In this document: positions 1 through 7,132 of the stretch, in pieces | Layout of the letters: every line of letters begins with the position of its first letter | Position numbering within the stretch: position 1 is the stretch's first letter | Assembly: GCF_902459695.1 (NCBI RefSeq) | Contig: NZ_CABPRZ010000004.1 | Location: forward strand, 1-64,000 | Source of the DNA: Pandoraea terrae | Lineage (GTDB): Bacteria > Pseudomonadota > Gammaproteobacteria > Burkholderiales > Burkholderiaceae | Length of the DNA: 64,000 nucleotides | Direction of reading: 5' to 3' | Made by a program: the position numbers and the translations under genes | Notes under the pieces: generated by a model | Database searches by the model: none | Seen by the model: the letters and a program-made list of their open reading frames with translations, nothing else | Told to the model about the DNA's origin: nothing

Positions 1-77
1 GTTGCTTGGTCATCAGACACCTCTTCATGGCGAGTATTCTCGCCTAAATCAGTGTCCGGGTTCATTAGACCACTACA
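1..77. mobile_element. Terminal end of an insertion sequence, cut by the window edge
   Basis: The last bases up to 77 end in CCACTACA. Read from that end on the minus strand they give TGTAGTGGTCTAATGAACCC followed by GGACAC, which has the TG...CA terminus typical of IS3-type elements. A 6-bp hairpin (GGCGAG, TATT, CTCGCC) follows at about 34-49, and a minus-strand GTG/ATG beyond it could open a small transposase frame. The element body lies outside the window. The junction at 77/78 cuts into the neighbouring transposase fragment, so this element probably inserted there. Family assignment is tentative. Confidence 0.4.
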
Positions 78-215
78 CGTTGCTTTGGTCGGCGCGTGCG
101 GTGCTATCAGCGCCAGAAGCTCGCGCCACGGCACCGCGTGCTCCATCTCGTCGAGAAACACTCGCTTGCGCGTGCGTCGGTTGTTCAAGTCCAGGCCAAG
201 GTCAGTTTGTTTCAT
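78..215 (-). pseudogene. IS5-family transposase, N-terminal fragment
   Basis: The minus-strand frame starting at 215 begins MKQTDLGLDLNNRRTRKR and continues with FLDEMEHAVPW and LLALIAPHAP. This is the recognisable start of IS5-family DDE transposases. About 46 codons remain before the frame is lost at the end of the adjacent insertion sequence. The catalytic DDE domain is absent, so the fragment is non-functional. It is evidence of IS-on-IS insertion followed by loss. Confidence 0.75.
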
Positions 216-289
216 GCGCTTATTCTGGCTGCGAAATCCACCCCCGGGTATCCGGTCTTGTGCGAGTTTTGAACACTATTCCTAAGCTA

Positions 290-586
290 AGCTCACTGCC
301 CCGAGACGGCAATATCTTTAACGAAGAGGACATCCGGGCCGGCTTCGAGATCGTGGAGGCGCTGCAGCGCGAGGTTGAGGTATTCGTGACCAACCGGGTG
401 AAGGAGGCGGATGCGCTCGAGAAGGCGCGGGACCCCGCCACGAGGGCGGAACTCGACCAGCAACCAGCCGAGGTGCAGAAATGGAGACTGGGCTGCGACG
501 ATCGAACGATCGCAGCTATCACCGGACGTCGCTCGTACGCATTGCCGACCTACAAGGCCGCTACCAAAATGAATTTCCATGCGTAA
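290..586 (+). pseudogene. Fragment resembling the pre-toxin region of a CdiA/FHA-type exoprotein
   Basis: The frame reads NIFNEEDIRAGFEIVEALQR, then VFVTNRVKEADALEKARDP, AELDQQ and EVQKWR, and stops at 584-586. This helical run resembles the stretch before the VENN/toxin part of two-partner-secreted haemagglutinin or CdiA proteins, where phrases of the type FLANRAKEIDALK, AELxxQL and W-G-x-G-x-Y-R recur. No start codon or secretion domain is present and the last 30 residues drift from the family, so it is a decayed internal piece. Assignment is from memory of the family; a profile search would decide. Confidence 0.4.
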
Positions 587-591
587 ACGAA

Positions 592-624
592 ACAAGGCGG
601 ACTCCTCACGAAGATCCGCCTTGT
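592..624. terminator. Strong hairpin, probable bidirectional terminator
   Basis: ACAAGGCGGA at 592-601 pairs perfectly with TCCGCCTTGT at 615-624 around a 13-base loop. It lies between the exoprotein fragment and the end of the DUF1484-like gene. The A-rich and T-rich flanks are short, so termination efficiency is uncertain. Confidence 0.6.
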
Positions 625-686
625 GCTCCGGTCACTTGGTATAAACGGTATTGCGCTTTCGGAGCGCTATCAGAATGCAACCCGTT

Positions 687-1031
687 TCACACCAGCGCCG
701 ACATTTCGCGAGTGACGGCGTCGAGCCGGCCTTTGAGCGGTGCGATTAGGCAATGGAGCTTTGCGCCCGATACCGGTACGCTCGCGGCATTGTCGAGCAA
801 GTCAAGCAGCACATCCATCGCATCGCTCACCTGCAGAAGATCGTCGCTCGCGTTCGAGACGGTTTCGCGAACGGTACTGCTCACGGCGCTCAACTGAGCG
901 TAGATGTCACGAGTTTGGTCACTTTGCGATTGCGTGTCATCGCTCAAGCGCTGTCCAAGCAGAGCGAGAAGCGAAGTCTGCTCGGCCAACGACAGTTGCG
1001 AGGTGAATTCGGAGTGGGATTGATACGTCAT
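687..1031 (-). CDS. DUF1484-like small protein of unknown function
   Basis: The 114-residue product starts MTYQSHSEFTSQLSLAEQTS. The start at 1031 is preferred over one at 1070 because GGAG lies five bases upstream of it. The C-terminal half (SDDLLQVSDAMDVLLDLLDN, then LHCLIAPLKGRLDAVTREM) resembles the DUF1484 family known from Ralstonia and Burkholderia: small, helical, cytoplasmic proteins of unknown function. No signal peptide or membrane segment is visible. It is transcribed away from two strong hairpins at 1063-1149, which lie in its leader or promoter, and its 3' end points at the 592-624 terminator. Confidence 0.7.
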   Translation of the reverse strand: MTYQSHSEFTSQLSLAEQTSLLALLGQRLSDDTQSQSDQTRDIYAQLSAVSSTVRETVSNASDDLLQVSDAMDVLLDLLDNAASVPVSGAKLHCLIAPLKGRLDAVTREMSALV

Positions 1032-1062
1032 ACGGTCTCCAACGAGTGCGGTTGTCATCCCG

Positions 1063-1084
1063 CACCTCATCCGAGGATGAGGTG
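1063..1084. repeat. Perfect 10-bp inverted repeat upstream of the DUF1484-like gene
   Basis: CACCTCATCC at 1063-1072 and GGATGAGGTG at 1075-1084 are perfect complements separated by two bases. The element sits about 30 bases upstream of the start codon at 1031. It could be an operator, a leader hairpin or a terminator for transcription arriving from the right. Confidence 0.6.
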
Positions 1085-1125
1085 GGCGGGCACAAGGCCG
1101 GAGTCGAAAACCGGGACCGTATGAA

Positions 1126-1149
1126 CCGGCACACGCAAGCGTGTTCCGG
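1126..1149. repeat. Second imperfect hairpin in the same leader
   Basis: CCGG-C-ACACGC and GCGTGT-T-CCGG pair around AA, with one C/T mismatch near the base. Together with the repeat at 1063-1084 it makes the 1032-1231 interval highly structured. No gene was seen between 1032 and 1481. Confidence 0.5.
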
Positions 1150-1231
1150 CCCAGGCCCGCCTATAAGGACTTTGCCAGCAAAGCAAGGGGGCAATTGTTG
1201 AGATATCTGTTCAATACGCAATTCGAGAACG

Positions 1232-1481
1232 TTTGGACGTTAAAGCGGCGGGGCGGACTGCGTACCTATAAACGGCCTTTTGGGTATCGTTTCTGCTGAC
1301 ACCGGGCCCGGATAATAACCGCGCAGTGGGACTCCACTCATTGAGAGGCATAGGCGCTTACGCATTGCCTGGCGGGCCTTCGAGTTCGCTCACTGCCGGT
1401 CTGACCTGTCGCTATCTCTGTCGTTGCGTCTCTCGCTGCGGGATAGACTCCTGAAGTTGAATTGCCAGTTGTGCTACTCGA
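1232..1481 (-). ncRNA. Candidate bridge-RNA-bearing non-coding end of the IS110-type element
   Basis: About 250 bases downstream of the transposase stop contain no coding frame but several hairpins on the transposase strand: AGGCA...TGCCT enclosing GCG-taa-CGC, and AGTGG-AGTC-CCACT. Known IS1111-group elements carry their bridge RNA in the long 3' non-coding end, whereas IS110-group elements carry it upstream. Here the upstream side is short, which fits the IS1111 layout. The exact ends of the element and the guide loops could not be fixed by eye. Confidence 0.35.
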
Positions 1482-2558
1482 TTATGTTGCCGTGTCTGGC
1501 GAAACAACGAAACTTGGGCGATGAGGCACATAGGAAGGATCAAAGCGTTCCCCCTTGGCGAGAATGGCCCACATAATACGCGCGTGCTTGTTGGCCACCG
1601 CTATAAGCGTTCGGGACCAGCCAAGGCGTGCACGTATTTCGACAATCCAGCGCGAAAGTCGATCATGGCGACGTGCCGCGGTGGTAATTGCCGCGCGAGC
1701 ACCTTGGACTAGTAGCGTGCGCAGATAGTCATTGCCCTTCTTCGTAATGTGTCCGAGGCGGCTTTTCCCTCCGCTGCTTGCCTGTTTGGGGACCAAGCCG
1801 ATCCATGCCGCCATTTGTCGACCGTTCTTGAACTGTTTGGCGTCAACGATGGTGGCAAGGGTTGCGGATGCGGTGATCGGGCCGACTCCAACGATGGCTA
1901 GCAGTTGCTTGGCCTGATTGTCCTGATTGGCGTGCAACGCGATTTGTTCCTCAAGCGAAGCTATTTGTTCGTCGAGTGCCAGCCAATGTTCCCAGCCCTT
2001 CAGAAGTGCTGCACGCGCGAGACCATGGAGTTCGTTGGACGCGGCCTCTAGCGCTTCAACAAATTTCGTTCGGAATATTTCGATACCTTGCGGGATGAAT
2101 ACGCCAAACTCGCCTAACAGACTGCGCAACCGACTGGTCAGTGCGGTACGTTCCTCGACAAATCCGGTGCGCATCCGGTGAATTACCATGACGCTCTGCT
2201 GTGCGGGCGTTTTAACCGGAACGAAGCGCATATGAGGCCGGCTTGCCGCTTCGCAGATGGCTTCGGCATCGAGGGCATCATTTTTTACCTGCTTACCGCC
2301 TTTACGATACGGCGTGACGAATTGCGGAGCGATCAGGACCACATCATGTCCGAGCGAATGTAACCTGCGCGTCCAGTAGTTCGATGAACTGCACGCTTCC
2401 ATTGCGACCCGGCAGGGCGCGAGGTTAGCGAACCATGCGGCAAATCTATCGCGTGAGATTGATTTGCGGATGACAACATTGCCTGATTCATCCACGCCAT
2501 GCAGTTGCATGACGTTCTTGGCAAGATCTACGCCGATGCGGGCAACCGTATTCATCAT
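1482..2558 (-). CDS. IS110/IS1111-family transposase (DEDD recombinase)
   Basis: The protein has 358 residues, full length for the family. The N-terminal RuvC-like domain shows D11 (IGVDLAK), E54 (AMEAC), D94 and D97 (KNDALDAEAI), the DEDD tetrad. A coiled middle leads to the C-terminal Transposase_20 domain (LAIVGVGPITASATLATI, then WIGLVPKQ), and A-S-S-G-G-K around 260-265 carries the expected catalytic serine. ATG codons at 2558 and 2555 are both possible; GGAGG spacing slightly favours 2555. The frame is intact, so the element may be active. It lies between decayed sequences in the accessory left end. Confidence 0.93.
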   Translation of the reverse strand: MMNTVARIGVDLAKNVMQLHGVDESGNVVIRKSISRDRFAAWFANLAPCRVAMEACSSSNYWTRRLHSLGHDVVLIAPQFVTPYRKGGKQVKNDALDAEAICEAASRPHMRFVPVKTPAQQSVMVIHRMRTGFVEERTALTSRLRSLLGEFGVFIPQGIEIFRTKFVEALEAASNELHGLARAALLKGWEHWLALDEQIASLEEQIALHANQDNQAKQLLAIVGVGPITASATLATIVDAKQFKNGRQMAAWIGLVPKQASSGGKSRLGHITKKGNDYLRTLLVQGARAAITTAARRHDRLSRWIVEIRARLGWSRTLIAVANKHARIMWAILAKGERFDPSYVPHRPSFVVSPDTAT

Positions 2559-2664
2559 TTCCTCCGTCGGAGATGGCTGATTGGGTTCGGTTATTTTGCC
2601 CCCTCGGTGTACGGGCCGATGGCCGCAAAGTCCTTACTAATTCATTGAAGGCGTGCGCGAACAT

Positions 2665-2680
2665 GCCGTCAATTGACGGC
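2665..2680. repeat. Perfect 16-bp palindrome
   Basis: GCCGTCAATTGACGGC is a perfect palindrome about 105 bases upstream of the transposase start. It could be part of the element's left end, its target, or an unrelated operator. The surrounding 2559-3037 interval has no convincing intact gene. Confidence 0.4.
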
Positions 2681-2789
2681 CCGTCCGCTACGGTTTGCGG
2701 GTTTCGACACCCGATCGCCAATGATTCGGCGATGGAGGCATTCTCCGCAAACGCGACGGGAATCGCCATCGGACGGTTCCGAACTTTAG

Positions 2790-2987
2790 CCGCGAGTTGG
2801 CAAAAACGTGGCAACTTGCCGTCTGAACAGGAAAATTCCCGAAGCAATCCGACCAGGTACACTTTTTTGTCAATCGGGCGAGGCAACCTCAATCGAGCGT
2901 CTTGTTCCAATTCGCCTCGAACATCGACACGGTGTGAGCATCTCCGGCGCGATCAACGTGAGCCATCAGAAGAACAACAGCGACTAA
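2790..2987 (+). pseudogene. C-terminal fragment of an unrecognised protein
   Basis: A 65-codon open frame bounded by a TAG at 2787 and a TAA at 2985 has protein-like composition (RKIPEAIRPGTLFCQSGEA, then RLVPIRLEH and VSISGAINVSHQKNNSD). It has no start codon or ribosome binding site, so it looks like the tail of a truncated gene. The parent family was not recognised, and chance coding potential cannot be excluded. It is the only protein-like piece seen in the 479-bp gap between the IS110 transposase and the GlxA-type gene. Confidence 0.25.
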
Positions 2988-3037
2988 CCGAGCGCGCGAA
3001 TGCCAAGCTTCAGCGCGCCGAGGACTTCAACAGCCTG

Positions 3038-4030
3038 CTACGTCGCCCCGATCGAAAAGCGCGCACGGTAGTCCTGCGGACCGACGCCGAGTTGCCGCAG
3101 AAAGGTGCGACGAAGATTCTGTTCGTCGCCGAAACCGCAGGCGAAAGCGATGCGCTTGAGCGGCGCATCGCTTTCCAGCAGCGCCTGCCGCGCGGCCTCG
3201 AGCCGCATCGACGCGACCGCCTTCGCGGGCGTTGTGCCGGTCCTGGCAAGATACGTGCGCGAGAAGGTGCGTGGACTCATATTGGCTTGCGCCGCCAGGC
3301 GCTCGATCGTGAGATCGTCCGACAGATGTTCGAACATCCATGCATGCAGTTCCGCGAACGGCGCCTCCGTCGCCATCTGCCGCATCAGCGGCGGACTGAA
3401 CTGCGATTGCCCACCCGCACGCTTGAGGAACACCACCAGCCGCCGTGCGGCTTGCAGGGCGACGTCCGCACCGAGATCGTCCTCGATGAGCGCCAGCGCA
3501 AGATCGATGCCGGCCGTAATGCCCGCCGAGGTCCAGACCGGATCGGCGCGTACGTAAATCGGATCGGCTTCAACGCGCGCCGCCGGATAACATGCCTGCA
3601 AACGGCCGACGTCGAGCCAATGCGTCGTGGCGCGGCGTCCGTCGAGCAAGCCGGCGGCCCCCAGTACAAACGCGCCGATGCACACCGAGCAGATGCGTCG
3701 CGCGCGCGGCGCGTACCCGCGCAGCCAGTCGTCAAGTCCGGCTGGCACGAAGGGCTGGACCTGCGCCGTGCCGCCGACGACGATCAACGTGTCGACATCG
3801 ACCGCATCGAGCACAGCGACAGGCTCGGTATGGATCGCCAATCCCGACGACGTCATGACGCCACCGCCGAACTGTGACACGACCACCGTCCGGTACGGCA
3901 CAATGCCGAGCGGCGCCATCTGACGGCAAACCGCCTGGAAGGCGTCGAGCGGCCCGGCCAAATCGAGCAGGATGCAACGATCGAGCACAAGGAACGCGAC
4001 GGTTCGCACTGGCATGTCGGCCCGTGTCAT
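3038..4030 (-). CDS. GlxA-family transcriptional regulator (DJ-1/PfpI + AraC HTH)
   Basis: The 330-residue protein has two domains. Residues 8 to about 180 form a DJ-1/PfpI class-I amidotransferase-like fold (LVLDRCILLDLAGPLDAF, VDTLIVVGGT, and the nucleophile-elbow region ICSVCIGAFVLGAAGLLDGR). Residues from about 225 form an AraC-type double helix-turn-helix (LTIERLAAQANMSPRTFSR, then LKRIAFACGFGDEQNLRRTF). Members of this family activate genes for amine, amino-acid or nicotinate catabolism; the ligand here is unknown. Its ATG overlaps the stop of the upstream MFS gene (ATGA), so the two are translationally coupled. Confidence 0.92.
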   Translation of the reverse strand: MTRADMPVRTVAFLVLDRCILLDLAGPLDAFQAVCRQMAPLGIVPYRTVVVSQFGGGVMTSSGLAIHTEPVAVLDAVDVDTLIVVGGTAQVQPFVPAGLDDWLRGYAPRARRICSVCIGAFVLGAAGLLDGRRATTHWLDVGRLQACYPAARVEADPIYVRADPVWTSAGITAGIDLALALIEDDLGADVALQAARRLVVFLKRAGGQSQFSPPLMRQMATEAPFAELHAWMFEHLSDDLTIERLAAQANMSPRTFSRTYLARTGTTPAKAVASMRLEAARQALLESDAPLKRIAFACGFGDEQNLRRTFLRQLGVGPQDYRARFSIGAT

Positions 4031-5406
4031 GCCGAAGCGACGTCCGGCGTGCGGCGGCGGGCGTCGAACGCGTACCAGACCGTCGTGACCGCCGCGACCG
4101 CCAGCAGCGGGAAAATGGCCTGATTGATCATCGCCCAGCCAAAGCGCGCAAGCAGTTGCCCCGCGAACAGGCTTGACGCTGCCGTGCCAGCAAAGGTGAT
4201 GAACTCGTTGGCCGCCTGCGCCCGCCCCCGCTCAGCAGGCCGATACGACATCGTGAGCAGCGTGGTGCCGCCGACGAACATGAAATTCCAGCCGACGCCA
4301 AGACATAGCAATGCGGCATAGAAGTACGGCAAGGACGTCGACATCAGCGCCAGCACGCCGCAGGCCGCACACATCGCGATGCCGGCAAGCAGCACAGGCA
4401 CGACGCCCCAGCGCTTGACCAGATGGCCCGAGAAGAATGACGGCGCATACATGCCGACAAGATGCCATTCGATGATCCGCGCGCCGTCGCCGATGCTGTG
4501 CCCGCATGCGACGGCCCCAATCGGCGTAGCGGTCATCACGAACATCATTACCATGAAACCGATCAGGTTGTTGGCCAGCGACGCGATGTAGATCGGCTGG
4601 CGCATGATCTCGCCCAACGGCCGCGCAGGCGCTTGCCCTGCGCCCGCCGACACCCCGGCCGTCCCCGCCACACCCGGCGCCATGGCGGCATGTACCGGAA
4701 GGTTGCGCAGGAACCCCAGCAGCAACAGCAGCGACACGCCCGAGAGCAGCGCCACGACCAGATACGAGCCGGCGAACGTCACGGGGGCCAGCCAGTCCTT
4801 GCTCCCCGCCGCAAGTGCCGGGCCGAGCACCGCCGCAATCACCCCGCCCGTCAACACGATCGAGATCGCGCGCGGCTTGTCTTCCAGTGGTACGACGTCG
4901 GCCGCCGCCAGCCGGTAGTAGCGGGCGAACGCCTGGAACACGCCAACGCACGCCGTTCCCACGCAGAACAAGGCAAAGTGTTTTTCGAAAATGGCCCATA
5001 CGGAAATCAGCCCCCCCAGCGTGCCCGCCGCCGCACCGATGGCGAAGCCGATTCGCTGCCCGAGCCGCTGAATCAATAGGGATGCGAAGATCGTCGTCAC
5101 GGCGGAGGCGACCGTAATCAGCGAGAACGGCAATGTCGCATTACCCTTGTCCGCCGCGAGCACGAAACCGACGAGCCCCGTCAAGGTCAGGTCCACGGAC
5201 ATCGCCGCCGTATACAACGCCTGGCATGCGGCGAGGATGGCGGCGTACCGTCGTCCTTGCCGCCCGGCGGCAGGATCGGCGGCGGCCAAGGTCGGTGCAG
5301 CGACGGCGGTCTCGGTGACAGCTTCTGGCATGGCGGGCATCTCATCTGAATGGGAACGGAATCGGCGCGCTCGCCGGCCCTCGGCCGTGGCACCGCGTGA
5401 CGCCAT
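4027..5406 (-). CDS. MFS transporter, 12 membrane segments
   Basis: The 459-residue inner-membrane protein has about twelve hydrophobic segments in two halves, with a central loop rich in Ala/Gly/Pro near residue 245. It resembles unspecific MFS efflux or sugar/acid transporters; the substrate is unknown. The start at 5406 is chosen because GGAG lies seven bases upstream; an ATG at 5442 has no such site, and ATGs at 5340 and 5331 would trim a polar N-terminal tail. The coupled GlxA-type regulator downstream probably controls this gene or senses its substrate. Confidence 0.85.
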   Translation of the reverse strand: MASRGATAEGRRARRFRSHSDEMPAMPEAVTETAVAAPTLAAADPAAGRQGRRYAAILAACQALYTAAMSVDLTLTGLVGFVLAADKGNATLPFSLITVASAVTTIFASLLIQRLGQRIGFAIGAAAGTLGGLISVWAIFEKHFALFCVGTACVGVFQAFARYYRLAAADVVPLEDKPRAISIVLTGGVIAAVLGPALAAGSKDWLAPVTFAGSYLVVALLSGVSLLLLLGFLRNLPVHAAMAPGVAGTAGVSAGAGQAPARPLGEIMRQPIYIASLANNLIGFMVMMFVMTATPIGAVACGHSIGDGARIIEWHLVGMYAPSFFSGHLVKRWGVVPVLLAGIAMCAACGVLALMSTSLPYFYAALLCLGVGWNFMFVGGTTLLTMSYRPAERGRAQAANEFITFAGTAASSLFAGQLLARFGWAMINQAIFPLLAVAAVTTVWYAFDARRRTPDVASA

Positions 5407-5422
5407 CTTGCCGCCGCTCCGT

Positions 5423-5438
5423 TTGGCATGAATGCCAA
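5423..5438. promoter_or_regulatory. Inverted repeat, candidate operator of the MFS-glxA pair
   Basis: TTGGCAT-GA-ATGCCAA is a perfect 7-bp inverted repeat 17 bases upstream of the chosen MFS start. Its position suits a repressor site in the promoter or leader. The regulator is unknown; the coupled GlxA-type protein is the nearest candidate. Confidence 0.4.
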
Positions 5439-5543
5439 TCATGCATCAATTCTTGCCAATCGAACACACGCCCGTGTAAAACCAACGTTTCCACGCGTCG
5501 GCATCGCCCCGCGAGCCAGTTCCCATCATCCTTTCCTCCCCCG

Positions 5544-5562
5544 TGCGCCACGCCGGTGCGCA
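5544..5562 (+). promoter_or_regulatory. Possible NtrC-type upstream site
   Basis: TGCGCCACGCCGGTGCGCA has outer arms TGCGC/GCGCA resembling the NtrC half-sites TGCACCA...TGGTGCA. It lies about 120 bp upstream of the sigma-54 promoter, a normal distance for an enhancer site. The match to NtrC is imperfect, so this is tentative. Confidence 0.35.
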
Positions 5563-5677
5563 CCACTTCGGCACGCCCACGCACCAAATTGCTTCGCATC
5601 GCTGACGAGTTTTCCATCCGTGTCAGGCAACCCAGCGGCGGCAAGCCATCGCCCGGCATGCCGACGATCGGCGGACA

Positions 5678-5693
5678 TGGCACGACAATTGCG
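5678..5693 (+). promoter_or_regulatory. Sigma-54 (-24/-12) promoter of the urt operon
   Basis: TGGCACG, four bases, then TTGCG matches the RpoN consensus TGGCACG-N4-TTGCW in every conserved position. Spacing predicts transcription starting near 5704, about 43 bases before urtA. Sigma-54 control fits nitrogen-limited expression of urea uptake through NtrC. Confidence 0.85.
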
Positions 5694-5711
5694 TTGTACC
5701 CCGAATGCCGG

Positions 5712-5729
5712 ATCGACCGGTCTAACCAG
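5712..5729 (+). promoter_or_regulatory. FadR/GntR-like operator in the urtA leader
   Basis: ATCGACCGGTCTAACCAG contains the near-palindrome CTGGT-nnn-ACCGG. The same 18 bases, with one change, recur at 14608-14625 in front of the transporter relic and ureA. The spacing is like FCD-type GntR operators. It lies just downstream of the predicted transcription start, where a bound protein would repress. Confidence 0.4.
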
Positions 5730-5746
5730 GAAGGGGAAGAGGCATC

Positions 5747-7003
5747 ATGAAACGACGCACGCTACTCCAGATGGCGGCCCTCTCGGGCACCGCTTCGCTC
5801 GCAGGTTGGGTACCCAGTGTCTTCGGACAGGACAAGACGCCGATCAAGATCGGCATCCTGCATTCGCTGTCGGGCACGATGGCGATTTCAGAGACGTCGC
5901 TCAAGGACGTTGCGCTGATGACCATCGAGGAGATCAATGCCAAGGGCGGCGTGATGGGGCGCCCGCTCGAAGCCGTGGTCGTCGACCCGGCCTCGAACTG
6001 GCCGCTGTTTGCCGAGAAAGCGCGCCAGTTACTGACGAAGGACAAGGTCGCTGCCGTATTCGGCTGCTGGACGTCCGTCTCGCGCAAGTCGGTGTTGCCC
6101 GTGTTCGAGGAACTGAACGGCATGCTCTTCTACCCGGTGCAGTACGAAGGCGAAGAGATGTCGAAGAACGTCTTCTATACCGGCGCCGCGCCGAACCAGC
6201 AGGCGATTCCCGCCGTGGAATATCTGATGAGCAAGGAAGGCGGCGGCGCCAAGCGCTATTTCCTGCTCGGCACCGACTACGTCTATCCGCGCACCACCAA
6301 CAAGATCCTGCGCGCCTTCCTGCACTCGAAGGGTGTGGCCGACAAGGACATCCAGGAGGTCTATACGCCGTTCGGGCATAGCGACTATCAGACGATCGTC
6401 GCCAACATCAAGCAATTCGCCCAGGGCGGCAAGACGGCGGTCGTCTCGACCATCAATGGCGACTCGAACGTGCCCTTCTACAAAGAGCTTGGCAACCAGG
6501 GCCTGAAAGCGACGGACGTACCCGTGGTCGCGTTCTCGGTCGGCGAAGAGGAATTGCGCGGCATCGACACCAAGCCGCTGGTGGGTCACCTCGCGGCATG
6601 GAACTACTTCATGACGGTCAAGAATCCGACCAACGACGCGTTCAAGAAGGCGTGGTTCTCGTACGTCAAGGCGAAGGGCCTGCCAGGCGGCGACAAACGC
6701 GTGACGAACGATCCGATGGAAGCGACTTACGTCGGCATGCACATGTGGAAGCAGGCGGTCGAGAAGGCCGGCAGCGTCGACGTCGACAAGGTGCGCACCG
6801 CCATGATCGGGCAGAACTTCAAGTCGCCGGACGGCTTCGACATGACCATGGACGGCAACCACCATCTGCACAAACCCGTGATGATCGGCGAGATCCGTCC
6901 GGACGGGCAGTTCAACGTCGTATGGAAGACGATGTCGACGGTGCGCGCACAGCCGTGGAGCCCGTTCATCGCAGGCAACCAGGGCAAGCCGGACAAAGTC
7001 TGA
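5747..7003 (+). CDS. urtA: Urea ABC transporter, periplasmic binding protein
   Basis: The 418-residue product begins MKRRTLLQMAALSGTASLAG, a twin-arginine-like leader, followed by a type-1 periplasmic binding fold (IKIGILHSLSGTMAISE, then VVVDPASNWPLFAEKARQLL). This is the UrtA branch of the LivJ/AmiC family, which delivers urea to UrtBCDE. The ATG follows GGAAGGGGAAGAGG. It is the first gene of a five-gene operon behind a sigma-54 promoter. The 129-bp gap to urtB has no certain terminator, and as usual for binding proteins the first gene is probably expressed most strongly. Confidence 0.95.
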   Translation: MKRRTLLQMAALSGTASLAGWVPSVFGQDKTPIKIGILHSLSGTMAISETSLKDVALMTIEEINAKGGVMGRPLEAVVVDPASNWPLFAEKARQLLTKDKVAAVFGCWTSVSRKSVLPVFEELNGMLFYPVQYEGEEMSKNVFYTGAAPNQQAIPAVEYLMSKEGGGAKRYFLLGTDYVYPRTTNKILRAFLHSKGVADKDIQEVYTPFGHSDYQTIVANIKQFAQGGKTAVVSTINGDSNVPFYKELGNQGLKATDVPVVAFSVGEEELRGIDTKPLVGHLAAWNYFMTVKNPTNDAFKKAWFSYVKAKGLPGGDKRVTNDPMEATYVGMHMWKQAVEKAGSVDVDKVRTAMIGQNFKSPDGFDMTMDGNHHLHKPVMIGEIRPDGQFNVVWKTMSTVRAQPWSPFIAGNQGKPDKV

Positions 7004-7132
7004 CGCCCGCCTGACGGACGCCGGCCGGCGCATCGCGCCCAACGCTGCACGCGCGCCGCCGGCGTCCGCTTCGATCATTCGCATCGGCTGCGCCCGCCCA
7101 CGCGGGCGCGGCGGTGCGCGGAGACTTCATCA

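Noticed and set aside
1392-1405. CCGGTCTGACCTG in the IS110 flank as a third copy of the urtA-type operator
   Set aside because: Only the inner bases match, it lies inside a mobile element, and no promoter faces a host gene.
2488-2910. A 140-codon minus-strand frame upstream of the IS110 transposase
   Set aside because: It overlaps the transposase start, has no ribosome site and no family resemblance; the opposite strand holds a more protein-like fragment.
2573-3877. A 434-codon plus-strand frame across the IS110 flank and the GlxA-type gene
   Set aside because: Most of it is antisense to the GlxA-type gene, and the start of the frame lies in IS-adjacent sequence.
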